From positions 6,634,001 to 6,698,000 of the forward strand of contig NC_083528.1 of assembly GCF_032362555.1 (NCBI RefSeq): a stretch of 64,000 nucleotides of DNA. Direction: 5' to 3'. Source of the DNA: Amyelois transitella (lineage: Eukaryota; Arthropoda; Insecta; Lepidoptera; Pyralidae). Both the position numbers and the translations under genes were made by a program. Shown piece after piece: positions 1-12,200 of the stretch. Below the pieces are notes generated by a model. That model had not been told where the DNA came from. It worked only from the letters and a program-made list of their open reading frames with translations, and did not search any database. Each line of letters starts with the position of its first letter. Positions within the stretch are counted from its first letter, which is position 1.

Positions 1-60
1 TTGCCAATGCTCTTAATACCTGTATATTTTTTTTCTCAAACTATAAAAAAACAATTTCAG

Positions 61-248
61 ATTACGTCCGAAGATTCGCGACCGAGGAGGCGCTCCTGGA
101 GAAGGACGCGGTGACGGGCATGGGCGGCGCCACCCCCGCCTCGTCCGGCACCAAGGCCGCCAACGGCACGGCCAACAACAACGCCAGCGACACAGAGAGC
201 TCCATGAGCGATTTTAGCGACGACGAAGCCCAAGACATGGAATTATAA
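61..248 (+). CDS. UbcE2H: Ubiquitin-conjugating enzyme E2 H, last coding exon (partial)
   Basis: UBE2H-type E2 enzymes accept ubiquitin from E1 on a catalytic cysteine and work with the CTLH/GID E3 complex. Only the C-terminal exon is present; the catalytic UBC fold lies off the left edge. A pyrimidine-rich tract and CAG acceptor end at 60. The exon then reads in phase 2 through [15 protein letters not shown], a Gly/Ala/Asn-rich insert, and the acidic tail [17 protein letters not shown], ending in TAA at 246-248. The YxxxFATEEAL helix and the ESSMSDFS(D/E)DEAQDMEL tail match the C terminus of animal UBE2H as I know it; the insert between them is longer than in vertebrates. The coding GC content is far above the flanks, as expected for an exon. 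The identification rests on the tail motif. Confidence 0.9.
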
Positions 249-679
249 CGCAAAATAATAGTAGAGGCCGCTCGCTCACTCACCACTGCCGTTGTTTAAT
301 GTGGGTCGTCTGTGTTTTGTCTATGGTCTCTGGCTGTGTGTTCGTTGGTCCCTTTGCTCCGATATAGCTGTGACAGTGACGTTTGGTTGTTGTTGTTTTT
401 TTTTTGTTTCAAATAATGAACAGGACTTTTTTGGAACTGGCTGGAAGGTTTTCAAAGAGATGTAACGCCCGATTTGACAATGCGTTTTGATTTAGAGTAT
501 TAGGCTTTTTTTAAATTATTACTATTATAACTTCTTAAAATCTGTTTTGATTTAGCTTTGAAGCAGATTTAATAACACTAGCAATAGAAATAAATATGAA
601 ACACTCGACGCAGTCTATACAATCTTAATATTACCTCATTATTCTTTCTGAATATGAATTCATTTTGTGATATCAAAGG

Positions 680-753
680 ATATCAGTCTTTTCAAGACTG
701 ATGGCTCTGTCTACCCCGCAAGGGATATAGACGTGATTATGTGTACTTATGTA
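680..753 (+). mobile_element. 5'-truncated SINE-A copy with target-site duplication
   Basis: Last ~74 bp of the 265-bp SINE called SINE-A here: the CAGTCTTTTCAAGACTG palindrome, the TCTACCCCGCAAGGGATATA block and a degenerate ATGT tail. It is flanked by a direct repeat TATCAAAGG at 671-679 and 754-762, as expected of target-primed retroposition. Confidence 0.8.
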
Positions 754-1370
754 TATCAAAGGCTCTAAAAGTGTCGGAGATATGAGCTATCAAAATTGTG
801 AAAACCCAGTGGGACTAGTGGGATAGACGGAAATAGTAGCTTCATAAATATATATTCATCTAACTCATTTCCTTGTTAGGCTAACTGTTAACTATGAGTT
901 TCGGATCTTAAACTAGAGACCATAGATAATAAATATATATATAAAGCTATATGATATATATCTATAACAAAGTACAGATGTCGTGTTTGCTGCCACACAA
1001 ATGTGATTCTAAAACAGATTATATTTTATGGACCACTAAAGCCAATTTTTAGATTAGAAATTGAAGATTTACTGCTCGGAGAGATAAAATTTATAGGCAG
1101 CGAACATGGCGAAGAGTGAGAAACATCGATGAATTGAAATCGGATTATTTAATAATCATTAAATTCGTGTTTTGAAAAGTCTTTAGATGGATTCTACGGA
1201 GTGCCACAAACGCTTGGACATTTGTTTTGTTTGAATCGTGGATAACACGATAAATGCGACAGTATAATTACATCTGTTTAATTTTTGGCTTTCCATAATT
1301 TTTTTTGGCCAAGTTTAGTCAGAAACATTCGAGTAAATTCTCAAATGGTTTTATTTTTCTACTAACTATA

Positions 1371-1695
1371 AAAGAAGAAGTAAATACATATATTTTCATG
1401 AAAATTGAGATGTTTTCAAATGAAAATTACTACACTCTGTGACAGTTTACTTTTACGAAGTTTTTTTTTCAAGGATTTTAAAAGTACCTACAATGAAACA
1501 AAGAATAGTTTACAACCTTTCGTTTTCGTCTTTGATAAGAAGGTGATACGCTTTCCTATGTGGCCCACTTTTAAAATACCTACTTGAGAAAAAAAACTTC
1601 GTGAAAGTAAAATGTCTATAGAGTGTAGTAACTTTCATTCGAAAACATCAAAATTTTCATGAAAATATATATATATTTACTTTCTTTCTTTCTTT
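1371..1695. mobile_element. Foldback (long inverted repeat) MITE-like element
   Basis: Two ~105-115 bp arms are inverted copies of each other: about 1371-1476 and 1582-1695. Shared blocks are TATTTTCATGAAAATT, ACTACACTCT and CTTCGT next to an A/T run. The loop is about 105 bp. No transposase is present; I cannot assign a superfamily. Confidence 0.75.
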
Positions 1696-3174
1696 GAAAA
1701 TATAATTCAAGTTCTCAGGGCATAGACGGAGACTATTGTCCTATCCAAAACTTCATATAATTGTGTCTTTTGCGTTTGTGACAACTGTCGAATAATTATA
1801 GTCGGTGTGTTTATGGAAAGTGTTATAGTAGGTTCGTGTACGGCTTGTCTGTTTTAGTGTTTACGCTTAAACTTAGCAGCAATACGATAAGAAAAACGTG
1901 TTCACGGTAAGAGTTCGGAAAGTTAGTAACGATAGTTGGCTTTGAATTCGAGATTGAGAAATTAACGTAGGCTATATTAAATATAAATGGACATTTAAAC
2001 GTTAGATTTTAACTATACTTGTAATCTGTGGTTATCACGATTTTATCATCTGTAATTTATTGGTAGAAGCTGGCAACCCGACGGGCGGGTGAGTGAGCGA
2101 GGCATAGCATTTTGTAAATATATTATCTTCTCTCCCATAGAATAAAAAGAAAAGAACTTAAATCTATGAATAACAAGTCCGTTCGGGACTACAGTCATCA
2201 CTTATATCTCATAGGTATTTAATTTTTTTTATTGTAGCGTTAATTTTTAAACAAATGATGTGTCATGTTTTATTGTGTTTTTGTCCATCTCCCTCTGTGA
2301 CAAGATCTACTAAATTGTAATAATTTTCCTTCATGGCAACACTTAAAGTTTAGATTGTCTATGCTTTAGCCAGTTTTATGGTCTTATGTGATTTAGTAAC
2401 TTGAATTTAATCTGTGATTTGCTTTTTCCGTTCGATTTGGGAAAATGTCAATTTGTCAATGAAGAGGTTGAGATTCAATGTAAAATCAGTACTTAGGGTA
2501 AATGCGTCTCTTTTTGTCGCTTTTAGATATTTTATTTCTTAGCACAATCGTTTCGTTGTTGATTTGACACCGTCCATTTTATTACTACTTACTCAATTTC
2601 TTGTAGCGTTGATTGCATTTTGATTTGTATATGAATTAATGCCGTGTATGATATTAACGTGAATAACTCAAATATAATTAATCTGTAAGAAATCAGTACA
2701 TATCTTTTCGCCCCTCCTCCATTTTCAAAACGGCGGTGTCAAACGCAATTTCTTAGGCAGTATCCACGCGTGTACACCAAAAACCGTAGCATTTTGTTCT
2801 TATGTAACTCGGTGACTCACAGCTGACGCTATGCTGATCCTGCCAATGTTGATGTTTTTGGCCGATTTTGTGGTGTTCTTTTTGATGAAGAATGTTCACC
2901 GTCACCAATTAATTATTTGCTCAACATTGTCTGCTGTTTCGCCGGCCAATTTCAACATACAACTTTTTTGTATCTTTCAAATGCATTTGACATGTTATAT
3001 GTGAACTTAAATGGGTGCCACATATTTTATATCCGATTTTATTAATATATCTGTAATAAGTATTCTTAATACGTTTTCACTGCCACTGTATAAGTTTAAT
3101 TTCTAACCATAAACCGATTTGAAATTGATTTTTATTTTGGTGTTCCACAAGGCAGAAATTTAGGACCTTTTTAA

Positions 3175-3414
3175 GGGCCAAGCACACCAAACGCAGGTCA
3201 AAAGCAGCGCAGTTTTAAAGCGGAACCGCATTTAGTTTTAATTCAAAAAGCTGTTCAAACTCGTCACATCAAATTGAAAACGCGGGCTCGCGCTCTTACT
3301 GCTCTGCCGCCGCGCCGCAGTGTGACGACTTTGAAGACTTTCCTGTATTACAACTTAGTGCAGTCCCGCTTTTAAACAGCGCTGCTTCGGATCTGCGTTT
3401 GGTGTGCTCGGGCC
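3175..3414. mobile_element. 240-bp MITE with terminal inverted repeats
   Basis: The ends are inverted copies: the left begins GGGCCAAGCACACCAAACGC and the right, reverse-complemented, GGCCCGAGCACACCAAACGC, continuing into AGCAGCGC. A direct repeat TTTAA flanks it at 3170-3174 and 3415-3419. Non-autonomous; superfamily unresolved (a TTAA-type or a 5-bp duplicating transposase are both possible). Confidence 0.8.
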
Positions 3415-5009
3415 TTTAAAGTTTTCAATGAAATACTTTGTTAACCGAAAACTGTGTATTTACATGGATAACTGTCGATAAAAACCTGAAAATTTCAATC
3501 AAAAAGAACATCACAAAACCTCTATCACAGATCTCTAAAATGACACGTTGCGAACTAAAAGTGTTGCAATCGTCTTTAATATTAAGTCTAGATTATAAAT
3601 AGTTATAACATGGAAAAATATTATAATTAAAAACATATTATATGTATCATTGAACGATAACACAAGCCATAATAATATATTTTGGTATAAGGAGTTAACA
3701 TGTTGAAATTTTTGTTCTTCAAGTTGGGTCGAAGGGAAATTTAAGAATTATTTTTAGGTTATTTTAACAGTCCACCCATCTTATGGATCACGATTGATAG
3801 GTTGATCATAATGACACGTATTTAGCATCTTGCAATGAACCATTGACAAATTCATTTTTCAATTTTTTTTATTCCTCACAATAGTTACTTATTAATGATT
3901 TCTGTTAAATTAGTAATTTAGCCTTGTAATTTAGCTAAATGTCAAACACGAAAAGTACAGATTATCAAGAGTTCCTACATTTACGGATATGCGCTACTAT
4001 CCTTTTTTCGTTTTATTATTATTTGACAGCAAAGTTCTTGCATTGTCGAAAGAAAGTATGTAGGTAGGTACTCTGTGTAAGGACAACTTGCATATTTGTC
4101 GCAGCCGCTTTGAAAAATCAAATCAATTCATTTATTGCATATCATTTTGTACATTTCAGTTCTAACTACTTACAATTAGTCACTAATGAGTACAAAATGA
4201 ACCCCGTAGGGTACAGCAACATTATTATCGGACTTGTAAACAAAAGACACGAATTATTTAACCGCCTTTTTCTAAAACCAGATTCCACGATGCTAGGTAC
4301 CGTGTTCTTATGATCCTAAGTTAAAATCTGTGGTATCGATTTAATAATATTGGAACGGAGGTGAAGATTGTCAAATTGCAATGTACACAATAAATACGAA
4401 CATATTTTCGTTCTCTGCTTTAAATATGTTATTCGATTAAGGATTAGTTAGTTTTATTGTGTGATTTACATATTTTTAAATACAAATATTTATAGAAATC
4501 GACAATATTTTTATTTATATGTCATAATTGCTTAGTTGACACTGTTTTGTGTTGAGATAATCTAATTTGTGAAAAGAATTTGAAAATCTTCACTTGTAGT
4601 GATGGGGACGTGACGGGGATGTTAATTAAATTAATTAAAATTGGTAAATTCAAAATTGTAACTATTTTTTCAGTAGCCAGTCACGTCGCTATTACAAGAT
4701 TTTATTATAGACAAGTTGATTTAATTGTACCTTAAATTGCTCGGGTCGTCTCTCCCATATGCAGTTAGTTATACATGTAACAAAATAAATTTATAATTCT
4801 ATTTTTATTTCATTACATGTAATAATAAACGTACGTTATTTTTAACTATACTTTTGTTTCTTTTTTGTCCATGAATCTCTTCACTATGTCACTATCCCTG
4901 TAAGCATCTATTCATCAACGGTTTTCATTCAAATTATTTACAAGAACTGAACCAGAAAGGCAAAGGCACATCTGTCTAAACTAAACCCCCTAATATTCTT
5001 CGTATGCTT

Positions 5010-5104
5010 CCTATGATCTTGGATTGGGCGAGTTAGGTTTATAACAAAAAAGCGATTCCCATCTGACAATCCGCAACCTTTGCAGGGAAACCCACTCTTA
5101 CTGG
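5010..5104 (-). mobile_element. SINE-C fragment
   Basis: Reverse-complement similarity to the body of the tRNA-derived SINE at 16924-17257, including the CCCTGCAAAGGTTGCGG block and the CTCGCCCAATCCAAGAT block. Confidence 0.6.
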
Positions 5105-5192
5105 ATAATACGTACATATAGTCACGTCTTATATCTTTGCGGGCTAGACAGAGCCAACAGTCTTGAAGACTGAAAGGCCACTTCAGCGCTAG
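5105..5192 (-). mobile_element. SINE-A 3' fragment
   Basis: Reverse orientation tail, TAGACAGAGCCAACAGTCTT palindrome region and GGCCAC block of SINE-A; diverged. Confidence 0.65.
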
Positions 5193-6765
5193 CTTTATTA
5201 AAATCATATTAAGTTACAAATCCATTGCCTGAATGTGTAGTTGTTTTTCCCTCACCGTAAGAGCATCAGTTAGCACTGAAACTAATGTACATAACACAGA
5301 AAAGAGTAATTGAATGTGCCTCTACGCGCACTGTTCACACATTTGACTGGCTTGACTGACTGGCGGATATTCGCTGATTATATTAATTACCCACCTAACA
5401 TTACCGTTTAAAAAACTTACTCCCAAATCATTTTAATCAAGTTAGGTATCCACCTGTGAAGGCAAAATAAAACTACACAGTGATTTATTAACATAACTCT
5501 ATTAAAAATAAACATTTCAACAACAGGCTTTATGTACAATCCGCCATTTTCTATCTACAATAGTAAACGCTATAGCGCAGACATGTCCGGATTATTTCCC
5601 CAATAGTGAACTTGACATCGTCTCAAATACTATTAAAATTTTACCCATAATAAATTTTCTTACTTTGTCCGTACCTTTAAATGAAAAATATTACAATTTC
5701 AAAGAGAATTTTAAGTCAAGCCAATCGCACAAATTATCCACGTAATTGCAACCAAATAATAGGTACGTGGAAAAGTTACCGTTTAAAATTATAAGCGAAA
5801 TTAAGTTTTATTATTTTTCAAAAATCACGGAACAATACATTTAGATTTACCGAATGCAATTATCATATTTTCTATTTTTTCCAATTTTAATTATTTTATT
5901 ATCAAAATTTACGATTTTGTTTTGTCTTTTATTCAAAATGTTCAGATGTCAAAATTACACTTGGGAATGTGTCACTCTAGAGAAACTTGAGCAAATTAGG
6001 TGAATTAAATGAATAAACATATATATTATATATATCCAGTCACTATTAAAATAAGGCAGTAGACACACAAGCAGACGGCTAAATAAAAATACTTATAAAT
6101 CTTCACACGGATCAAGAACATACTATAAATACCTTACCATATAATTATCCTATTATTGTTATAATGAAATAATAATGACATAATGATGACAAATAAAGAT
6201 TATTAAAGATGGCGGAGCCTCTAGAGTGACATTTTCGCGCTGTAAATGCGATTCTGGTGCACATGAATACTCGTAACAAATAAACAATTTTGTAGAAAAC
6301 AAATACGTACATACACCGTGCTTATAAAGCTACATGCACACATACCACATTTTAATATTAATTTAGGAATTATCATTCAATTGTTTGCATTTTGGCTAGG
6401 AAATTTAATATTCGAGGCAAGCTAATTGTGGCCTGAAAAAGAATTAAATTTTTTTTGTGATGTTTATAACCTCAAAGTGTCAATATGTCTTTGGTCGATC
6501 ACTATTCCAAAATACAAATCAGTCATACTACATACATGAAATATTAAAAAGTTAATATAGTACTGATTCAACTCAAGTTTTGCAACTAAATGTATTTAGA
6601 TAGCTAAAATTATCAGTACAATTGTATTGCTGTTGTGAATCATTAATTTCAGCAAGGAATTCATTTTAAATTAATCTATTAAATGGGTGCTTAACATGCG
6701 AAGATTTTACAGGCAGTTGGGTGACTTCTTACAGAAGGCTCTTTAGGTGGAGTTAGAAAAGTTTC

Positions 6766-6845
6766 AAATCAGCGTGACCTTTCAGTCATAATGACTGTTG
6801 GCTCTGTCTACCCCGCAGGGAATATAGCCGTGATCTTATGTAATG
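6766..6845 (+). mobile_element. 5'-truncated SINE-A copy with 13-bp duplication
   Basis: SINE-A 3' end (GGCTCTGTCTACCCCGCAGG) flanked by an exact direct repeat TTAGAAAAGTTTC at 6753-6765 and 6846-6858. Confidence 0.8.
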
Positions 6846-7117
6846 TTAGAAAAGTTTCCTACATACATATATAACCATAATCTAATTTTCGTAACTGAAT
6901 TGCCTTAATGTGAAGAAAATGAGCTTAATATTGGTCGAAATGATTTTAAAAGCGAAATCGCCTGTCCAGGGTATTTACAAATTTGAGGATATTTTTTATT
7001 TAAGATATTTTCATAAATAACGGTTAGAGACTTCTAATTAGAAACCTGTTTTTTTAAAGATAATCTAAAACGCGTGCGCGCCAAAAAAATAAAAAGACAC
7101 TGTTTCTAATATAGTTG

Positions 7118-7210
7118 GTAAACATACATACATACATAAATTCACGCCTCTTTCCCGGAGGGGTAGGCAGAGACACCCTCTTTCCACTTGCCACTATCTC
7201 TGCATATTTC
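7118..7210 (-). mobile_element. LINE 3'-end fragment (SINE-A partner family)
   Basis: ACAT tail followed by CACGCCTCTTTCCCGGAGGG and CCACTTGCCAC, matching the 3' end of the LINE fragment at 9734-10041; heavily 5'-truncated. Confidence 0.7.
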
Positions 7211-8924
7211 CTAGTTGGTAAACAGACTCATGTAATAAAATTATACATACAATAATAATAAAGAATAAACAAAAAATATCAAGTACATCCTAGAAAAAAG
7301 TATAGGACGCTCGTATAAAATATAGTGTTTGTTAAAAGTCGCTTCCGGGTAAATTATTGGCAAGTATTAGTACGCAACCATTGAAATCATTTTCATATGA
7401 CCTATGATACTCGGTGTGAGAAATTTCTTTTGTAAAAAGAAACTTGAACTGGTTCTGAAAGTTTCATCGACAGCAAAGTTGCTAAAAATTATTATTTATA
7501 AGCATGCTTATTTGACAGACTTTATCGCTCCATCGACTTTATCGAATTACCTACGTGATATGATAATTTTTAGATATTCTTAAAGATTTTTCAATTAATT
7601 TCTTTTAAACCCTACCTTTCAACATCAAAAATCAAAATCTGTATAGATATTTTATAAAATTATCATATCACGTTAAACTGAATATACATAATTATCCATG
7701 TAATTGCAAGGAAATTGTCACCAAAGGAGCTTATTATCAACTGTCGATCCATGAAAAATTATCCGTTAAATTGCAAATAACATTATTACTGTAGGTTTCA
7801 GTAAATTGACACATCACTTATGGAAATTATCCACTGTCAATCTGAGGAATTATCGGTGTAATTGCAAATAACATTATTTACATACATTACCACTAACATA
7901 GTTAAATATGTGGCCAAAGCGAATGAATATAAATTGTTAGTAGAAAATTATTTGGTTCAAATTTAACTGGCAATTTTTTTAAAGTTTTATTTAAAACTAC
8001 CTTAATTTACATTTATTCACTTCAACCCTATCAATTAATTTTAATTAGGGGACGATAAGCCGTGTTGTAATCAGGTGACGGGTAACCGACAGCAGACAAT
8101 TCACATGGACTAATAAATGAATTGTCTTCGGTTGAAATCCCGGGAACAACACATAAATTGGGGTTGCCATATATCTTGTTGAGAAAAGTACCAGAATATA
8201 TAACTAATATTATATTCTAGTTTAGGAATTTTACTTTTTATTTTAATTAGGTAGATGTATTATCAGTATAGTTTAGAAATTGTTATAATCACATTTTGTC
8301 AAAATATATAACAGACATTTGCATTATAAAACATTAACTAAATAAAATTATAATTTTTTTTTTAATTCAGCCGGGTAAGTCCTCCATGCTGACCCATTAT
8401 AGTTTCTAATACATATTTTAATGACATTGACCTGGTGGTCAAGCATCGTCAGAGACCTCAAAGTTCAACTTTCCGATGTGACCACCCAGGACAGATCAAC
8501 CTGGCGCAAATGAGTGAGGAGACCCAACCCCAAATAATTGAATAAGGGTGGGACAAAGAAGATCTTGGATGTGTCCAGATATCTACCCGTGGTACGTTTA
8601 TTTTAGAAGTACAGTCACCTTCAAGTGTAATTTTAATTAAACTGCATATTATATATTTAACGTTCATATTTTTAATGTTCCATCTCTACATCAATACTTC
8701 TACTATCATTCCACTTTCTTCTGTAAGTTTTCACACAAAAAGTATTTTATTATCACATTTAGTTTCTTTAAAAAAAACCTTTTTCACTGATAAACTTGAA
8801 CCTCTTAACCTTATCCTTCGTTTGAGGTGCGGGTCAAGATTTTTCTGGTGTCCGTACAAATATTTGCGCGCGGTGGGAATGTATACAAAACATTTTCTAT
8901 AATGACTCTATTATATAAGCGACC

Positions 8925-9125
8925 CGCCCCGTCTTCTCATGGACAACATTATTGATTTTCACACAAACTTTCTCCTCGCAATTAGTAGTATTTTAGGGGA
9001 TGATATTTAAAAAAAAAACGCGTATTTTTCCGTTCTATACTATACAAACAAAATTACACTCGAATCGGTTCAGCAGTTAAGCCGTGAAAGCGGAACAGAA
9101 AAACAGACAGACTTTCACACTAATA
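8925..9125. mobile_element. Probable LINE/RTE-like remnant
   Basis: Contains the GAATCGGTTCAGCAGTTAAG and GACAGACTTTCACAC words that recur in lepidopteran retroelement remnants. No ORF. Assignment is from general familiarity only. Confidence 0.35.
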
Positions 9126-9254
9126 AAATTATTAATACACCATCTCATACTAACTGAGTGCAAATATAATAACAAACAAAACTGGTACTTTTCCCCGAAC
9201 ATATTTCACCGCTGGCAACCCTAAACATTATTCATCGTCTGACCTTTACTCGTA

Positions 9255-12200
9255 TTAGCAAATAATGAGTCCGCAGCCGAACTTAAACTGCTGTTTGGCC
9301 TGGTTGGCCATGCCGGAGAGGGCAAACGTGAACGGCAGAGGCTGGAGCTTCTTCTCGAGGACCGCTCCGATGTTCCAGTTAGAGTCTACCATACCTGCGA
9401 GGAAAAAGTTACATACATTATGTAAGTCATATACATTATGTGATTCGTCTCGACCGCCACCAAAGGGAAGATCTTCCAGGCTAGGTGTGATGCCTGGGGA
9501 ACCGCGCGACAGACGATATTGTGTCGGAGGTTGTATATTTAGCTTCAATCCGTGAAATCTTTGACATCGCGTCTTAGATTCTTCGCTGCTATTGGTTGAG
9601 CGCGTCAATTTCTTCGCGATGAGTAGAGAGATGAGAGCGTAGAGATGTCGCCACACATAGATACATACATATCCCGTGTGGTACGCGGCACCAATGGACA
9701 AAAAGAATAGGACCACTCCATCTCTCTGTCATACATACATATTTACATAAAATCACGCCTCTTTCCCGGAGGTCTAGGCAGAGACTACCTCTTTCCACTT
9801 GCCACGATCTCTGCACACTTCCTTCGCTTCATCCACATTCATAACTCTCTTCATGCAAGCTCGGCGGTTTCGGGTACTCTTGACCTGACCCTTTACCAGG
9901 ACGTCCTTAATTTGATCAAGATACGTTCGTCTAGGTCTTCCCACTCCGACCTTTCCCTCCACACTCTCCTTGTATATCTGCTTAGTCAACCTGCTTTCAT
10001 TCATCCTCTCCACATGACCGAACCATCTCAACATACCCTTTTCTATTTCTGTAATTTGTATATCTATCTATCTTTATATATCTTCTATTGTTTGTAATTT
10101 GTAACTTTACCTGACCTTTTACGAGTATGTACTGATATATTTTCATAATTATTAAGTAATAGAAGGTTACCTCTGAAAACGAGGTCAGCCTTCGGTATGT
10201 TGACCTGATATCCGATGGTGCCGACAGACTCCATGCCCCGGAATGACGTGTCCACTTCAGCTACAATCTGGAAAAAATTACAAAGCATATATTATATTGT
10301 TGTATTGCCGTGTGGTTCCCGGCACCAATACAAAAAAGAATAGGACCACTCCATCTCTTTACCGTGGATGTTGTAAAAGGCGGCTAAGGGATAGGCTTAC
10401 AAAATTCAAATTCAAAATTCAAAATTTTTATTCATTATTATAGGATATTATTATATCGCTTAATAATTGTCGTATGGTTTAACAACTTGGTTGACGTCAA
10501 ATAAATTACTTAAAAACTAAGTTTACTGCCGCTTCCAAGGCGTCAGTGCAGAAGAAGCGGTAACAAACTGCACTGCAGCATTTTCATCAACAACGTCAAC
10601 TTCACAATATTAAATTATACTTAGAATAGAATGTGGACGGGAGAATACATTGTTCACGGGAGATTTATATATTTATGAGATTTAATATTGAAAAAAGAAA
10701 AATATATATATATATATATTATGGATTGCCAATTTTAAAAAGATTTATGTACAGAGTGTACTGAAATTTTGATTTAAGTTCAAATTAAACTACAATTAAT
10801 TACGAGGTTCCTGTGCCAAGCTCGAGCCAGATGTTTTTATCATTAAGGTAATCATCAGTCCTATAATAAGCCTTCCCACAAAGTACTTTCTTTACATACT
10901 CTTTGAATTTTCGGTTGGGCATATCAAGAACAGACTCCGGCAACCTATTATAAAATCGTATACAGTTCCCCATAAATGATTTACTGACTTTGCTAAGCCT
11001 ATGAAACGGCATGACTAATTTATGTTTATTACGTAAATTTCTATCAGTTGTGGCACTAACTTTTTGAAAAAAAGAGGTATTTTTCCTAACATACATTATA
11101 AGATCAAAAATGTACTGGGACGCTACTGTAGGTATGTTTATTTTCTTAAAGAGTTGTCTTAACGAGTCTCTTGGTCCTAAGCCGTAAATTGCGCGAACGG
11201 CCCTTTTCTGAATTATAAAAATAGTTTGTATATCAGCCGCGCTACCCCATAAAAGTAAACCATAAGATAACAAGCTATGAAAATAGCTGAAATAAACAAG
11301 CCTAGCTGTAGCTACATCTGTCAATTGTCGGATCCTCCTAACAGCATAAGCGGCAGAGCTAAGTCTATTGGATAGTTTAGAAATATGAGCACCCCACTGT
11401 AGCTTTGCATCAATTATAATTCCTAAAAACTTTGTATTTTCAACAAATTCTAATTTCTGGCCAGTGTTATGTCAGTATTGGCCTGCCTTACGTTTGGAAG
11501 GGTAAATTTAATGCATTGGGTCTTATTAGCATTTAAAAGAAGATTGTTGGTTGAGAACCAGATAGATATGGCCGACAGTATATTATTAACCGAACTTACA
11601 TTTTCGCTATGGCGATCTAATTTAAATATTAAAGAAGTGTCATCGGCAAACAGCACTATACCCGCCTGTTTTTCCACCATAAAAGGCAGGTCATTGACAT
11701 ATACCAAGAAGAGGAATGGTCCTAAAATTGAGCCCTGAGGAACACCCATTGAGACGCTTGAACCGCTTGACTTTACTCCATTAATATCTACAGTTTGAAG
11801 CCTATCAGTCAAATAGGATGCCATTAGTTTAGTTGATTTGTGGTCAAACCCATATTGACGAAGTTTACGCAAAAGTGTCTGATGATCTACGCAATCAAAT
11901 GCTTTAGAGAGATCGCAAAAGACTCCAACTGAATCCTGTGAACTCTCCCACGCGTCATAGATTTGAGTAACAAGTGCTACTCCCGCATCAGTGGTGGACT
12001 TCCCGGCAGTGAACCCATATTGTTGGGAATGGAAAATGTTATTGATTTTAAAATATTGTTGCATTTGATTAAGCATCATCTTCTCAAACACCTTGCTCAA
12101 AACTGGCAATATAGAAATAGGTCTATAATTGCCAAGGACTGTTTTCTCCCCTTTTTTGAATAGAGGTATTAATTTGCTACATTTCATTAAATTTGGAAAA

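Larger units (their letters stand above)
249..4800 (+). other. UbcE2H 3' UTR / downstream region without further coding sequence
   Basis: AT-rich sequence with no convincing ORF. AATAAA hexamers on the gene strand lie at 589-594, 2141-2146 and 4784-4789, so the 3' UTR could be short or up to about 4.5 kb; the sequence does not decide. A truncated SINE, a foldback element and a MITE (listed separately) sit inside. Confidence 0.4.
4801..9254. other. Intergenic stretch between UbcE2H and Tom40 3' ends
   Basis: No gene seen on either strand. Contents: a SINE-C fragment (5010-5104), a SINE-A fragment (5105-5192), a SINE-A fragment with long duplication (6766-6845), a LINE 3' end (7118-7210) and an RTE-like remnant (8925-9125). 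The rest is unannotated AT-rich sequence. Confidence 0.5.

Noticed and set aside
9265..9555. Plus-strand 96-codon ORF opposite the last Tom40 exon
   Set aside because: Antisense shadow of the conserved Tom40 terminal exon and a neighbouring repeat.
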